Notes: a model not told the origin generated them from the letters alone. A DNA stretch of 32,993 nucleotides from Actinomycetota bacterium (GCA_963169225.1 CAUJDH010000013.1:1-32993), one strand, 5' to 3'; counted from the first letter of the stretch, positions 7,232 through 17,186 are shown. Made by a program: numbers and translations.

Positions 7232-8971
7232 CTAAACCTCGCCGTCGAGATCCTTGAGCTTCTTGATCTCCTCAGCCTCTTTTGCTTGAGCCTTCTTGAG
7301 CTTCTTCTCAGCCTTGGCTCGAGCCTTTGCTTTAGCCGCTTCAGCCTTCTCCTCGGCATGCTGCTTACTACGCTCGGCAGCCGTTTGCGTGGCCTTCTTC
7401 CCGCGCTCAGCGACGACTTCCTCGTCGGCGACTTTGGCTTGGATCTTCTCAACTTTCTTGGCCGATTTCGTCTTGATCGTTGCTACCGCTACATCGCCGT
7501 CACCGGACAAATCATCTGGAATATCGTCGACTGCTGTGAGCGGTTTGGCCACGTTCTCGAGCGACTTGCCTTCAGCGTTGACGCCGAAGAGTATCTCGAT
7601 GACACCGCCGGCAACCATAATTCCGGCACCGATTAGATACCCGATGAATAGAGATGTTCGGTCAGTTCCGTCGCCAATCAACCAGCCGTAGAACACTGGG
7701 CCAAGAGCACCGAAGCACTGTGCGATCGCGAAGAACACGGCGATTGCTTGAGCGCGAACCTCAATCGGGAAGATTTCGCTAACCGTGAGATAAGCAGAGC
7801 TGGCACCTGCGGATGCGAAGAAGAAGATCACGCACCAGCAGATCGTCTGAGTAACGGCATTGAGTGCATCAATGTTGAACAGCCACGCACTAATAGCCAG
7901 CAAGATTCCAGAACCGATATAGGTCGACGAGATCATGACTTTACGACCGATGGTGTCGAATAGGTGGCCAAGCAGTAGTGGACCGGCAAGGTTGCCGACC
8001 GCGAAGCAGATCAGGAACACCGGTGCCATGTTCGGGTCAACGCCGAAGAACTTGACCAACACCAGGGTGTAGGTAAAGAAGATCGCGTTGTAAAGGAACG
8101 ATTGCGTGATCATTAGCGAGGCACCAAGCACCGTTCGCTTGGGATACATCTTGAACAGCACCTTGAGTAGTTCGATGTAACCGTATGACTTCTCAGGCTT
8201 GACGGTGATCGCCTTGGACATTGGGACGTCCTTGACTTCTTGACCGGCCTTACGACATTCACCCTCGATGTATTGCATTGACTCTTCGGCCTCTTCGGCA
8301 TAGCCGTGGGTGAGTTGCCAGCGTGGGCTCTCTGGCAAATGTCGCCGGACGAGCATGATCACGATTCCGAGAATCGGTCCCAAGAGGAAGCCAATGCGCC
8401 ATCCGAGGTCTTCTGGGAGGGTGTTGAGGAGAATCAGCGAGGCTACGGTACCGATGATCGAACCGGCCCAGTACGTGCCGTTGATGCCGATGTCGACTCG
8501 ACCGCGGTACTTCGATGGCATCATCTCGTCGATTGCCGAGTTGATTGCGGCGTACTCGCCACCGATACCCATACCTGCAATCACGCGGGTGGCGTAGAGG
8601 AAGATGACCCAGCCGGTTCCCTGGCCCATGGTGAATGCGCTCAAGCCGGAACCGAACAGATAGACGCCAAGCGTGATCATGAACAGCTTGCGGCGTCCGA
8701 GTCGGTCAGACAGCTTGCCAAAGAACAGAGCGCCAATCACCTGGCCGACCAGGTAGGTCGTAGCGACCAGACCGATTTCGGTAGACGACATGTTGAGCGT
8801 GCCGGGTTCGCCCAGCACGCCGGCGATCGAACCTGCGATCGTGATCTCGAGACCGTCAAGGATCCAGGCGACACCTAGTGCCATGATCATCTTGCGGTGG
8901 AACGGGGACCACTTAAGGCGGTCTAGCCGAGCGGGAATCGTACTTGTAACTGCTTCGGTTGTCGTTGCCAT
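7232..8971 (-). CDS. MFS transporter, sugar-porter-like, with long charged C-terminal tail
   Basis: The product is 579 residues from the ATG at 8971, or 585 from an ATG at 8989; neither has a clear ribosome site. It has twelve predicted membrane segments and clear major facilitator signatures. After helix 2 comes GKLSDRLGRRK, helix 4 has RVIAGMGIGGEYAA, after helix 6 comes PESPRWQL as in sugar porters, and the second-half loop has GHLFDTIGRKV. These suggest a proton-coupled importer of a sugar or organic acid; the substrate cannot be read. The last ~80 residues are almost entirely Lys, Ala and Glu (for example KAEAAKAKARAKAEKKLKK read in part), predicted as a cytoplasmic coiled coil, which is unusual for this family. 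It lies downstream of the DsbA-fold gene on the same strand and ends against the shared terminator. Confidence 0.85.
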   Translation of the reverse strand: MATTTEAVTSTIPARLDRLKWSPFHRKMIMALGVAWILDGLEITIAGSIAGVLGEPGTLNMSSTEIGLVATTYLVGQVIGALFFGKLSDRLGRRKLFMITLGVYLFGSGLSAFTMGQGTGWVIFLYATRVIAGMGIGGEYAAINSAIDEMMPSKYRGRVDIGINGTYWAGSIIGTVASLILLNTLPEDLGWRIGFLLGPILGIVIMLVRRHLPESPRWQLTHGYAEEAEESMQYIEGECRKAGQEVKDVPMSKAITVKPEKSYGYIELLKVLFKMYPKRTVLGASLMITQSFLYNAIFFTYTLVLVKFFGVDPNMAPVFLICFAVGNLAGPLLLGHLFDTIGRKVMISSTYIGSGILLAISAWLFNIDALNAVTQTICWCVIFFFASAGASSAYLTVSEIFPIEVRAQAIAVFFAIAQCFGALGPVFYGWLIGDGTDRTSLFIGYLIGAGIMVAGGVIEILFGVNAEGKSLENVAKPLTAVDDIPDDLSGDGDVAVATIKTKSAKKVEKIQAKVADEEVVAERGKKATQTAAERSKQHAEEKAEAAKAKARAKAEKKLKKAQAKEAEEIKKLKDLDGEV

Positions 8972-9063
8972 GGGCAGATACTTGCACATTTGGATATGCG
9001 CATGCTCGTCAAAAACTTCAGGAGGTGAACTTTGTCAGCCCTCAAAACGGCTATTTAGCGCGC

Positions 9064-9642
9064 TTAGCCTCGCCCGTGTTTGATTTCGAAGAAGCTAGGG
9101 ACCTTGACGATAGCTGCCACCGCTTCCCATAAAGCGAGAGCCTCGTCGGTTGTCATTGGCTCAGAATCAACAACAGGGCCGTGGAAACCCTTTTCTACAT
9201 CTGGCAGTACCAATAAGGGCGACCCAATGTCTTGACCGCCGCGAACCATGGCAAGGGCAGTGATCTCGGCGATAGGAGCATCCAAAGTTTCATCCTGGAT
9301 CGGATCGAGATCTTCAATACCAGCGGCAAGTGCTGATTCTTCGATGACCTTGATCGACCACTTCCGCCCCTCGTTGTGAATACGTGTGCCTAGTTCGCGG
9401 TAGAACGCCCAGAGTTCGTTGTAGCGTCCCTGGTTATCAAGCGCTTGAACCAAACGAAGTGCCTGGAGCGACAAGAGGACTGGCTCACGGTATTCGTCAG
9501 GAACTTCGTGATTGTTGATCTCCCACAAACTCATGGGATGACCATGGATCTCAAAGTCGAGTTCTTCAGCAACTGTGGTGAGCCAAGTGGCTGTGTACCA
9601 GGTCCATGGGCAAGCAGGGTCAAAGTAATAGTCGACTGTCAT
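9064..9642 (-). CDS. DsbA-fold, Rv2466c-like (mycothiol-dependent nitroreductase family) protein
   Basis: This 192-residue thioredoxin/DsbA-fold protein begins DYYFDPACPWTWYTATWL, matching the N-terminus of the actinobacterial family containing Rv2466c, which uses mycothiol as reductant. The middle is helical (LSLQALRLVQAL), and the cis-proline-like region is GSPLLVLPD near residue 160. The active-site motif is C-P-W-T: only the first cysteine (Cys11) is kept, so a monothiol mechanism is expected instead of a disulfide exchange. The ATG at 9642 has GGAG six bases upstream. ppa lies upstream on the same strand, but a strong terminator separates them. The substrate is unknown. Confidence 0.82.
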   Translation of the reverse strand: MTVDYYFDPACPWTWYTATWLTTVAEELDFEIHGHPMSLWEINNHEVPDEYREPVLLSLQALRLVQALDNQGRYNELWAFYRELGTRIHNEGRKWSIKVIEESALAAGIEDLDPIQDETLDAPIAEITALAMVRGGQDIGSPLLVLPDVEKGFHGPVVDSEPMTTDEALALWEAVAAIVKVPSFFEIKHGRG

Positions 9643-9658
9643 AGTTGCTCCAACGAGA

Positions 9659-9694
9659 AACGGACGCCACCTATTCCGTTAGGTCGCGTCCGTT
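9659..9694 (-). terminator. Rho-independent terminator after ppa
   Basis: On the minus strand AACGGACGC pairs perfectly with GCGTCCGTT. Inside that, ACCTA pairs with TAGGT around a six-base loop, with one G/G mismatch between the two stems, and TTTCTC follows. It lies 22 bases past the ppa stop and just before the ribosome site of the DsbA-fold gene, so it should separate the two transcripts. Confidence 0.85.
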
Positions 9695-9715
9695 CCTTAT
9701 AAATGTAAGCGCTGG

Positions 9716-10252
9716 TTAGTTCGATTCTGCTGCCTCTGCGGCTGCCTCTTCCGCGGCGATCCTCTCGGCCTCTGCAACTTCGAAGCGTTTATAAGACTCG
9801 CGGACTTCTTCTTCAGCCTCGGTACGGCCAGCCCATGAGGCTCCTTCTACCGACTTGCCTGGCTCAAGGTCCTTGTAAATTTCGAAGAAGTGTTGAATCT
9901 CGAGACGGTCGAATTCTGGAAGGTGATGGATATCGCGCATGTGCTCCAACCGGGGATCGTCAGCTGGCACACAAACTAGCTTGTCGTCGCCGCCGGCTTC
10001 GTCGGTCATGCGGAACATTCCGATTGTGCGAGCCCTGATCACGCAACCCGGGAACGTTGGCTCTTGCACGATGACGAGTGCATCGAGCGGATCGCCGTCG
10101 AGACCGAGTGTGTCATCGACAAACCCGTAGTCATGCGGGTAGCGAGTAGCAGTGAACAGCATGCGGTCGAGGCGGATACGACCAGATTCGTGGTCAATTT
10201 CGTACTTGTTTCGGCTCCCGGTAGGGATTTCGATAATGACGTCAAACTCCAC
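9716..10252 (-). CDS. ppa: Inorganic pyrophosphatase (family I)
   Basis: The product is 178 residues from the GTG at 10252, chosen because AGGAGA stands five bases upstream and the family N-terminus ([18 protein letters not shown]) starts there; a longer frame from 10330 would add 26 unlikely residues. The soluble enzyme splits pyrophosphate and so drives polymer synthesis. The catalytic signature DGDPLDALV, with its metal-binding aspartates, is present, as are [14 protein letters not shown] and [13 protein letters not shown]. The last 20 residues are a Glu/Ala-rich extension ([17 protein letters not shown]) beyond the usual core. It is divergent from dacB, as in many actinobacteria. Confidence 0.97.
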   Translation of the reverse strand: MEFDVIIEIPTGSRNKYEIDHESGRIRLDRMLFTATRYPHDYGFVDDTLGLDGDPLDALVIVQEPTFPGCVIRARTIGMFRMTDEAGGDDKLVCVPADDPRLEHMRDIHHLPEFDRLEIQHFFEIYKDLEPGKSVEGASWAGRTEAEEEVRESYKRFEVAEAERIAAEEAAAEAAESN

Positions 10253-10306
10253 GAGTTTCTCCTGATCTTGTAAAAAGCTTCTGAAACTGGTTCGAAAACT
10301 TGGTCG

Positions 10307-10335
10307 GTAACTTAGTGTGGCGTAAAGCAAGTTAC
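10307..10335. promoter_or_regulatory. Inverted repeat in the ppa/dacB divergent promoter region
   Basis: GTAACTT (10307-10313) and AAGTTAC (10329-10335) are a perfect 7-base inverted repeat with a 15-base spacer. It sits in the 128-base gap between the divergent ppa and dacB starts. It could be an operator or a chance repeat; no promoter hexamers stand out clearly. Confidence 0.3.
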
Positions 10336-10380
10336 TAATGCCAGTCGAACTAATCCAGAAGTCTGATTTAACATGGGGGG

Positions 10381-11751
10381 ATGTTGTCCGCTCGTCGCAA
10401 TCGCCTTGTTCCGCGAGGCCTTATCGCCGCGGCTGTCTGTACAGCTGTGGCGTTGTCAGGCGGTGCTGTTTATGCAGCAGGTGATTCCCAGTGGTCTCAG
10501 TTGCCGGCTAAAGATTCGGTCACAGTTCTCGAACCCCTCGATTTTGAGGCTGGCATTGCACCCACTTCTGCAGGAATCCAGGCGGTCGTGGCCAAACCGC
10601 TGGCCGAGAAAGATCTGGGTCCCAGTGTTGGCGTTTCTGTGATCGACGTTGGTTCTGGCGATGAGGTGTACTCGCGTGCCAGTGCAACGCCGATCATGCC
10701 CGCCTCAACCACCAAGATCATTACGGGAACCAGCGTCCTGACGGCATATGGTCCTGACCATCGCCTCGTAACACGCGTCATGCGCAACCCAACGGGAACG
10801 GATCTCACGATTGTCGGCGCTGGCAATCCGCTGTTGATCGACGGCTCTGGTGATAAACGATCCGATTATGGCGAGACCCTGAACCAGTTAGCGATCAAGA
10901 CGGCAAATGCCATCAAGTCTGGCGGTAGTTCATCGTCCACGTTCCGTATCAATTACGACGATTCGCTATTCACAGGTCCGCAAGAAGCTCCAAGCTGGCC
11001 TAAGAATTACGTTTGGGATCTCGTCGTTGGCAAGATCTCTGCACTGTCCTCTCGTGCGAGCGACGATGTCTACAACAGTATTCCTCGCGATGCAGTGCCC
11101 ACGGCAAAGAAGTTTGCCTCGCTTCTGAAAAAGCAGGGCATCAAAGTTGGCGGTGGCGTCTCGAAGGTCAAGTCCACCAAGAACCAGGAACTGGTGGCTT
11201 CGGTCACCTCTGCACCCATGTCAATTCTCGTGGGCCAGATGATGGAACTAAGCGACAACACGACTGCAGAGAATTTGGCGCACTTGGCTGGGGTCAAATT
11301 AGCGGGTTCGGGAAGCTTTACCGGTGGAGTTCAAGCCGCACAAGAAGTCTTGAGTCGGCTCGGCATTAGTACCGCAGGTTTGGTCCTCAACGATGGTTCG
11401 GGTTTGAGCCGCAAGAACCGGATTACGCCGATTACTTTGGCACAGACCCTCAAAGCCTCCGCGCTCAGCGAGAACAGCGCGATCTGGGCTGTCCAATCGA
11501 CGTTGCCAGTGGCCGGATTGACGGGAACGCTGGTCAATAGATTCGCTCTTGAGGCCACCCGGCCTGGTCGCGGAGTAGTTCGCGGAAAAACCGGCGCTCT
11601 TAGTGGTGTGAATAGCCTGGCAGGTTTGATCACAGACTCATCCGGGCGACTATTGACTTATGCATTCATGGCTGACAAAGTCAAAAATCCCGACAAAGCC
11701 AGACTTGCTTGGGACGAAGCGGCTACGAACTTGTCCAAGTGCGGATGCTAG
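10381..11751 (+). CDS. dacB: D-alanyl-D-alanine carboxypeptidase/endopeptidase (PBP4, peptidase S13)
   Basis: This 456-residue exported penicillin-binding protein trims peptidoglycan cross-links in the cell envelope. The N-terminus is a signal peptide or anchor (basic RRNRLVPRG, then a hydrophobic stretch to about residue 33). The three catalytic motifs are present. SxxK is STTK at 109-112, with the nucleophile Ser109. SxN is SDN at 290-292. KTG is at 402-404, in [10 protein letters not shown]. The spacing between the first two motifs (about 180 residues) fits class C PBP4 proteins with an inserted domain. A run of six Gs abuts the ATG; an ATG eight bases upstream is in another frame. It heads the long plus-strand series through DUF3180. 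Confidence 0.95.
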   Translation: MLSARRNRLVPRGLIAAAVCTAVALSGGAVYAAGDSQWSQLPAKDSVTVLEPLDFEAGIAPTSAGIQAVVAKPLAEKDLGPSVGVSVIDVGSGDEVYSRASATPIMPASTTKIITGTSVLTAYGPDHRLVTRVMRNPTGTDLTIVGAGNPLLIDGSGDKRSDYGETLNQLAIKTANAIKSGGSSSSTFRINYDDSLFTGPQEAPSWPKNYVWDLVVGKISALSSRASDDVYNSIPRDAVPTAKKFASLLKKQGIKVGGGVSKVKSTKNQELVASVTSAPMSILVGQMMELSDNTTAENLAHLAGVKLAGSGSFTGGVQAAQEVLSRLGISTAGLVLNDGSGLSRKNRITPITLAQTLKASALSENSAIWAVQSTLPVAGLTGTLVNRFALEATRPGRGVVRGKTGALSGVNSLAGLITDSSGRLLTYAFMADKVKNPDKARLAWDEAATNLSKCGC

Positions 11752-11788
11752 CCGGATCCGACCGATCCCAGATTGAGGAGTGCGCGAG

Positions 11789-12838
11789 TTGAGCCGCAGT
11801 ATTGTTGATTGGGGATTGGCCAATAAGGTCGGTGGCAAGTTCGCGCCCAAAGGGCCGCAGATCCCCTTGACTCAAGCTCACGAAATCGTAGAACAAATCA
11901 GGGCGCTATCGGCCGAATCGGTAGAGCCGGTTGCTAAGTGCACTGGATTGGTGGCACCAGGCAATGCACCCAAAGCGCAGGTCGTTGACCGTAAGGAGTG
12001 GATTGCTTCCAACATCGATTCGTTTGCTTACCTGACAGCTCCATTGGCTGATCGGATTCGTGAACGTGGCGAAGCCGGACTGATCGATGAAGTTAGTTCA
12101 AGAGCGACAGCCTTTCAGCTTGGTGCCGCTTTGGGTTGGATGAGCGGCAAGGTTTTAGGCCAGTACGAAGCGCTAGTTGCTCCTGGCAAAGAGCCGCGCT
12201 TGTTACTTAACGCACCTACGATGCTGTCTGTCGCCGGGGAACTTGAAGTTGATCAACGTGACTTCTTTTTGTGGGTCTGTTTGCACGAAGAAACTCACCG
12301 GCTCCAATTCTCGGCGGTCCCGTGGATGTCCGGCTACATGCAAAGCGAAATCAGCACGTTGGTTGTGAGTTCGGATCTTTCGACTTCGGCGGCACTCGGG
12401 CAAGCCACGGAGGTAGTACGCAAACTTGCCGATGTCTTGCGCGGTAGGGCCGATATGACGGAGCTAGCTAAGGTTGTTGCTGGGCCAGGTGGAGCAAAAG
12501 CTTTTGATGCTCTGCTCGCGCTCATGACTTTGCTCGAAGGGCATGCCGACGTTGTGATGGATGCTGTTGGCCCAGAGGTCGTACCTACTGTCGGTCAGAT
12601 TCGCGAACGGTTTAACGAGCGTCGCACTAATCCGCGGCTAATGGACAGCGTTATGCGTAAGGCCATGGGTATGGATGGCAAGCTCAAGCAGTACACCGAG
12701 GGTGCCGCGTTCGTTAGGGAAGTTATCGACCGTGTGGGCATGGAATCGTTCAATAAAGTGTGGGAATCGCCAGCTACTTTGCCGACGAGGCCCGAGATCC
12801 AAAACCCAGACCAATGGGTGGCGCGTGTCCTTGGGTGA
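11789..12838 (+). CDS. Zinc-dependent metalloprotease (DUF2342 / zincin_2 family)
   Basis: I choose the TTG at 11789 because GAGGAG ends eight bases before it; the GTG at 11780 overlaps that ribosome site and would add three residues. The 349-residue product starts SRSIVDWGLANKVGGKF. It carries the zinc-binding motif HEETH (166-170) in LWVCLHEETHRLQF, and a later LEGHADVVMDAV that would provide a further ligand and glutamate. This is the conserved actinobacterial family sometimes labelled 'F420 biosynthesis associated' because of phylogenetic co-occurrence; no F420 gene is seen here. There is no signal peptide, so it is probably cytoplasmic. The usual place between dacB and tilS is kept, with a 14-base overlap into tilS. 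The substrate is unknown. Confidence 0.88.
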   Translation: MSRSIVDWGLANKVGGKFAPKGPQIPLTQAHEIVEQIRALSAESVEPVAKCTGLVAPGNAPKAQVVDRKEWIASNIDSFAYLTAPLADRIRERGEAGLIDEVSSRATAFQLGAALGWMSGKVLGQYEALVAPGKEPRLLLNAPTMLSVAGELEVDQRDFFLWVCLHEETHRLQFSAVPWMSGYMQSEISTLVVSSDLSTSAALGQATEVVRKLADVLRGRADMTELAKVVAGPGGAKAFDALLALMTLLEGHADVVMDAVGPEVVPTVGQIRERFNERRTNPRLMDSVMRKAMGMDGKLKQYTEGAAFVREVIDRVGMESFNKVWESPATLPTRPEIQNPDQWVARVLG

Positions 12839-13916
12839 CCAGCTCAGAGCTGCGAACCAGTCGACTCAGAGAACTGAGGTCGACTCGAAACCGTTGCGAA
12901 CAAGTCAACGTGCCGTCGAACGGTCACTAGCCGACCTCTCCAGCGACGAGCTCGTCCTGGTGGCTTGTTCCGGTGGTGCTGACTCACTGGCACTTGCCGC
13001 CGCTGTTGCCAAATGCCAAGATCGAGGCCTGATTCGGGCTGGTGCTGTGATTGTTGACCACGGGCTTCAATCCGGTTCCCTTGCTGTTGCGACTCGAGCT
13101 GCTGAGCAATGCGCCGAGCTCGGGTTGGATCCGGTCGACATAGTGCAAGTAGACGTGGCGCGGGGAGCTGGCTCGGGAGGGCTTGAAGCCGCGGCTCGTG
13201 ATGCTCGTTACGCGGCACTTGATAGCGGCGCTAAGCGATGGCAGGCCAGCGCCGTGCTTTTGGCGCATACCCAAGATGATCAAGCAGAGACTGTTTTACT
13301 GGGCTTGGCGCGCGGATCTGGCAGCCGGTCGATCAAGGGGATGTCATCTATTAGTGGTCTATATCGGCGGCCTTTTTTGGACTTACGTCGGACTGATACC
13401 GAGGCTGTGTGTGTATCGCTCGGGCTTCAGCCGCACTACGACCTCCACAACCAAGATCAAAAGTTCACGCGCGTCCGGTTGAGACAACTGGCTTTGCCTG
13501 CTTTGAAAGATGCTCTGGGTGACCAAGTCATTCCCGCGCTTGCTCGAACAGCTAGCCAGCTACAAGATGACTGCGCTGCTTTAGACGGCCAGGCTGAGGT
13601 TGAAGAGGCTCAGCGAATCTCTAGACAACCCGATGGTGCTTGGTTATTGGCGGGACATGTCGCTGGCATGCGACCACTTGGCGAGTTACCGCGCGCTATC
13701 CGCACTCGGATCTATCGGCTGTTTTTGCTACGTGGTGGAATCGACCCAGAGAAGCTGACCTCGACTCATATCGAGGCGATCGATGCACTGGTTGTCGCTG
13801 GCCGGAATCGTGGGCCGGTGCGAGTTCCGGGTGATCGTGAGTTGGCACGGGTTGAGTCTGGCCTACTACTCTATGAGGCGGGTCCGCTTTCGACGAGTGG
13901 CTCGCATGCGTCATGA
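12825..13916 (+). CDS. tilS: tRNA(Ile)-lysidine synthetase
   Basis: From the GTG at 12825, overlapping the protease gene by 14 bases, the protein is 363 residues. The N-type ATP pyrophosphatase loop SGGADS (49-54) in LVLVACSGGADSLALA is diagnostic. It is followed by IVDHGLQ, the GLEAAARDARYAAL helix and LLAHTQDDQAETVLLGLARGSG, all standard for TilS, plus RRPFLDLRR. The enzyme converts the wobble cytidine of the tRNA-Ile that reads AUA to lysidine and is essential. The C-terminal substrate-binding region is short, as in other actinobacteria, compared with the ~430-residue E. coli protein. The exact start is uncertain because the first ~30 residues are poorly conserved. Confidence 0.93.
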   Translation: MSLGDQLRAANQSTQRTEVDSKPLRTSQRAVERSLADLSSDELVLVACSGGADSLALAAAVAKCQDRGLIRAGAVIVDHGLQSGSLAVATRAAEQCAELGLDPVDIVQVDVARGAGSGGLEAAARDARYAALDSGAKRWQASAVLLAHTQDDQAETVLLGLARGSGSRSIKGMSSISGLYRRPFLDLRRTDTEAVCVSLGLQPHYDLHNQDQKFTRVRLRQLALPALKDALGDQVIPALARTASQLQDDCAALDGQAEVEEAQRISRQPDGAWLLAGHVAGMRPLGELPRAIRTRIYRLFLLRGGIDPEKLTSTHIEAIDALVVAGRNRGPVRVPGDRELARVESGLLLYEAGPLSTSGSHAS

Positions 13917-13958
13917 TCAACTAGTAAGTTCTTCGCCACTAGCCTAGGAGCACTCTAA

Positions 13959-14504
13959 ATGCGCGACTCTGATATCGAAGAGCACCTTGATCGGGTGCTC
14001 TTCACCGAAGAGCAGGTTGCCCAGCGGGTCAAAGAGTTGGCGGAACAGGTTGATCGTGACTACGAAGGCAAAAGGATCGTCCTGATCGGAATCCTCAAAG
14101 GTGCCATGATGATCATGGCGGATCTTTCTCGCGCGATGAAGTCTGATGTCGTGATCGACTGGATGGCTGTTTCTTCCTATGGCGGCAATATGAAGTCCAG
14201 TGGGGTCGTGCGAATCCTCAAGGATCTCGACGTCGATATCCAAGGCCGTGATGTTCTGATCGTCGAAGACGTACTAGACACTGGACTGACTCTGCAATGG
14301 GTGATGCGCAATCTTGAGTCACGTAATCCAAACTCGCTCGAGCTACTCTCACTCTTGCGCAAACCCAAGGCCCGCGAGAATCGGTCCGAAGCTAAGTACG
14401 TTGGTTTCGATATAGATGATGACTTTGTCATCGGTTATGGCATGGATTTTTCCGAGCGTTACCGCAATTTGTCTTCGGTAGCGATCCTGCGCAGCGAGCA
14501 ATAG
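13959..14504 (+). CDS. hpt: Hypoxanthine phosphoribosyltransferase
   Basis: This 181-residue type I phosphoribosyltransferase of purine salvage forms IMP/GMP from hypoxanthine or guanine and PRPP. The PRPP-binding motif [14 protein letters not shown] lies at residues 99-112. The loop near [10 protein letters not shown] (42-51) contacts pyrophosphate, and the flexible loop [11 protein letters not shown] is present. The C-terminal [16 protein letters not shown] supplies the purine-binding site. AGGAGC stands nine bases before the ATG. The tilS-hpt-ftsH order is conserved across many bacteria. Confidence 0.96.
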   Translation: MRDSDIEEHLDRVLFTEEQVAQRVKELAEQVDRDYEGKRIVLIGILKGAMMIMADLSRAMKSDVVIDWMAVSSYGGNMKSSGVVRILKDLDVDIQGRDVLIVEDVLDTGLTLQWVMRNLESRNPNSLELLSLLRKPKARENRSEAKYVGFDIDDDFVIGYGMDFSERYRNLSSVAILRSEQ

Positions 14505-14562
14505 GCGACTTTTACCGACCTTTACGCTCGCGGCTTGGAGCTTTCGCATAGGCTTGACTTCA

Positions 14563-16548
14563 ATGGATGCAAAGCGTTTTTTTCGGGGCCCTTTTTTCTG
14601 GATCGCCATTCTGGTCATGGTGGGCTTACTTGCTGTGCGATTTTTCGGTGGGGCTGCCTCCGTCAAGGATGTTGATACGTGGCAAGCGGTCAACGATATT
14701 CAGTCAAATCAAGCCAAGAGTGCCACTTTGGTGGATCGCGAGCAGCGAATTGAACTGACTTTGCAGGATGATTCCAAAGTTCGCTCCAAGTACATCACTG
14801 GTCAGGGAATCGAACTCCAAGAGCAGCTGCAAAAGAAAAAGGATGAAGGTCAACTCCAAGACGGATATAACGTCGAGGTTCCGACCGAGAACTTGCTGAC
14901 CACCATGTTGGTCTCGCTGCTTCCGATTCTGCTGATCGTTGGTTTGTTGTTCTTCTTCATGCGCCAGATGGCTGGTGGCGGCGGAAAGCTCATGAACTTT
15001 GGTCAGGCTAAGACCAAAGCGATCAACAAAGATATGCCTAAAACCACATTCAAGGATGTGGCCGGCGCTGATGAGGCCGTCGAAGAACTCGAAGAAATCA
15101 AAGACTTCCTCAAGGATCCTTCTCGCTTCCAAGCCGTCGGAGCCAAGATTCCCAAGGGCGTATTGCTATACGGCCCGCCTGGTACGGGTAAGACTTTGCT
15201 GGCGCGTGCAGTCGCTGGCGAGGCCGAGGTTCCGTTCTACTCGATCTCGGGTTCTGACTTTGTCGAGATGTTCGTTGGTGTTGGTGCCAGCCGTGTGCGT
15301 GACTTGTTCGAGCAGGCCAAGACCAATGCGCCAGCAATCATCTTCGTGGACGAGATCGATGCTGTCGGTCGTCACCGCGGTGCCGGTATGGGTGGCGGTC
15401 ACGATGAGCGTGAGCAGACGTTGAACCAGATGCTTGTTGAGATGGATGGCTTTGATGTCACCACCGGCGTGATTTTGATCGCTGCGACGAACCGTCCTGA
15501 CATCCTTGATCCGGCCCTACTGCGTCCTGGTCGATTTGATCGACAGATCGCCGTTGAGCGGCCCGATCTGGAAGGTCGTTTTGCGATCCTGAAGGTTCAT
15601 GCGAAGGGTAAGCCGGTCGACTCGACGGTCGACTTGATGGCTGTCGCTCGCCGCACCCCAGGCTTCACCGGTGCTGACCTTGCGAATGTGTTGAACGAAG
15701 CTGCTTTGTTGACCGCTCGCCTTAACAAGTCGGTGATCGATAACGAAGCTCTCGACGAGGCTATTGACCGTGTGGTCGCTGGTCCGCAAAAACGTACCCG
15801 CGTCATGAGTGACAGCGAGCGCGTAATGACCGCGTACCACGAGGGTGGTCACGCGATGGTTGCCGCCGCATTGCCGAACAGCGATCCGGTTCACAAGATC
15901 ACGATCATGCCGCGCGGTCGAGCTCTCGGTTACACCATGGTTTTGCCGGACAAGGATAAGTACTCGGTCAGTCGCAACGAACTGCTTGATCAACTCGCTT
16001 ATATGTTGGGTGGCCGTGCGGCTGAAGAAATGATCTTCCACGATCCGACTACGGGTGCTTCAAATGACATCGAGAAGGCGACCGCTGTTGCCAAGGCGAT
16101 GGTTACCCAATACGGCATGACGGAGCGCCTTGGTGCGATCCGTTACGGCAAGGAGGGTGACGAGGTCTTTGTCGGTATGACGCAGGGCAACACTCGTGAC
16201 TTCTCGGAGGAGATCGCGGGCGCGATCGACGAGGAAGTTCGTTCGCTGATCGAGCAGGCGCATATGGAGGCCTACGAGATCCTGTTTGACAACCGCGAGA
16301 TCCTCGACAACTTGGTACTTGAACTGCTCGACAAGGAGACGTTGAACAAAGAGCAGGTCGCTGAGGTATTCAAGGATCTTGATCGTCGCCCGGCCCGTCC
16401 GGCCTGGACTGGCTCGGATCGCAGGCGCCCACATGAGCGTGGGCCGGTTGAGGTTCCGCTCAAGAGCAGTGAAATTGACTCAACTGGTCAAACGATCTTG
16501 CCTACAAACGAATCCTCGTCGACTGACAAGCCGGATTCCGACCAGTAG
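14563..16548 (+). CDS. ftsH: ATP-dependent membrane zinc protease FtsH
   Basis: The product is 661 residues from the ATG at 14563; a TTG at 14554 would add three. Two membrane helices (about 10-30 and 112-133) flank a small extracytoplasmic domain. The AAA module has Walker A GPPGTGKT (204-211), Walker B IIFVDEID and the second-region-of-homology pattern [20 protein letters not shown]. The protease domain has the zinc site HEGGH (426-430), where most family members read HEAGH, and the third ligand region [14 protein letters not shown]. FtsH removes misfolded or short-lived membrane and regulatory proteins. The tail after residue 610 is charged, Pro/Arg- then Ser/Thr-rich and poorly conserved. 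No strong ribosome site is visible, only ATAGG ten bases upstream. Confidence 0.97.
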   Translation: MDAKRFFRGPFFWIAILVMVGLLAVRFFGGAASVKDVDTWQAVNDIQSNQAKSATLVDREQRIELTLQDDSKVRSKYITGQGIELQEQLQKKKDEGQLQDGYNVEVPTENLLTTMLVSLLPILLIVGLLFFFMRQMAGGGGKLMNFGQAKTKAINKDMPKTTFKDVAGADEAVEELEEIKDFLKDPSRFQAVGAKIPKGVLLYGPPGTGKTLLARAVAGEAEVPFYSISGSDFVEMFVGVGASRVRDLFEQAKTNAPAIIFVDEIDAVGRHRGAGMGGGHDEREQTLNQMLVEMDGFDVTTGVILIAATNRPDILDPALLRPGRFDRQIAVERPDLEGRFAILKVHAKGKPVDSTVDLMAVARRTPGFTGADLANVLNEAALLTARLNKSVIDNEALDEAIDRVVAGPQKRTRVMSDSERVMTAYHEGGHAMVAAALPNSDPVHKITIMPRGRALGYTMVLPDKDKYSVSRNELLDQLAYMLGGRAAEEMIFHDPTTGASNDIEKATAVAKAMVTQYGMTERLGAIRYGKEGDEVFVGMTQGNTRDFSEEIAGAIDEEVRSLIEQAHMEAYEILFDNREILDNLVLELLDKETLNKEQVAEVFKDLDRRPARPAWTGSDRRRPHERGPVEVPLKSSEIDSTGQTILPTNESSSTDKPDSDQ

Positions 16549-16561
16549 TCTTGGGGTCACT

Positions 16562-17173
16562 ATGACTGATCCGATTAGCAATCCTGGGGTCGATGATCGC
16601 GACTACCCCGAAGTTGATCTTGACCGTGCCGCTGCGGCTGTGCGGGAACTCTTGCTGGCGGTAGGTGAGGATCCCGACCGAGAGGGCCTGCAAGATACGC
16701 CAAGGCGAGTGGCACGGATGTATGCCGAGGTCTTTGCAGGTCTGCGTCAGAAGCCTGAAGATGTGCTGTCTACCGTATTCGACATTGGTCATTCGGAACT
16801 CATTGTTGTGCGTGACATCGAGATGTGGAGCACTTGCGAACATCATCTTGTTCCATTCTTTGGGACAGCCACTGTCGGCTATATTCCGGCAGAGAGCGGC
16901 AATGTCACGGGACTGTCGAAGCTTGCGAGACTCGTCGATGTGTACGCCAAGCGGCCGCAAGTCCAAGAGCGACTCACGACTCAAGTGGCCGATGCTTTGG
17001 AGCGGATACTGCAGCCATTGGGTTCGATCGTGGTGATCGAAGCCGAGCACCTGTGCATGGCCATGCGTGGTGTGCGCAAACCTGGAGCCAAGACGGTGAC
17101 CAGCGCAGTGCGTGGTCAGTTGGTCGATCCTGCCACCCGTGCCGAAGCCATGGCGCTTATCCAGTCGCGTTAG
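16562..17173 (+). CDS. folE: GTP cyclohydrolase I
   Basis: This 203-residue enzyme makes dihydroneopterin triphosphate from GTP, the first step of folate synthesis. The zinc ligands are Cys92 and His95 in [10 protein letters not shown] and Cys165 in [12 protein letters not shown]. The [15 protein letters not shown] helix and [20 protein letters not shown] are hallmark segments. The start at 16562 is 13 bases after the ftsH stop; an upstream extension inside ftsH is possible in frame but is not family-like. It opens the folE-folP-folB-folK set. Confidence 0.97.
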   Translation: MTDPISNPGVDDRDYPEVDLDRAAAAVRELLLAVGEDPDREGLQDTPRRVARMYAEVFAGLRQKPEDVLSTVFDIGHSELIVVRDIEMWSTCEHHLVPFFGTATVGYIPAESGNVTGLSKLARLVDVYAKRPQVQERLTTQVADALERILQPLGSIVVIEAEHLCMAMRGVRKPGAKTVTSAVRGQLVDPATRAEAMALIQSR

Positions 17174-17186
17174 GTCTTTTTGATCA

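Noticed and set aside
8306-8878. 190-codon plus-strand frame within the MFS gene
   Set aside because: The translation is rich in Asp, Glu, His and Gln without motifs, and it lies wholly inside a well-supported transporter gene.
10373-10642. ATG eight bases before the dacB start opening an 89-codon frame
   Set aside because: It is out of frame with dacB, lacks a ribosome site and its product has no recognisable pattern; dacB motifs fix the other frame.
15517-16041. Opposite-strand frame of 174 codons in ftsH
   Set aside because: Shadow of the FtsH protease domain; no independent ribosome site or motif.
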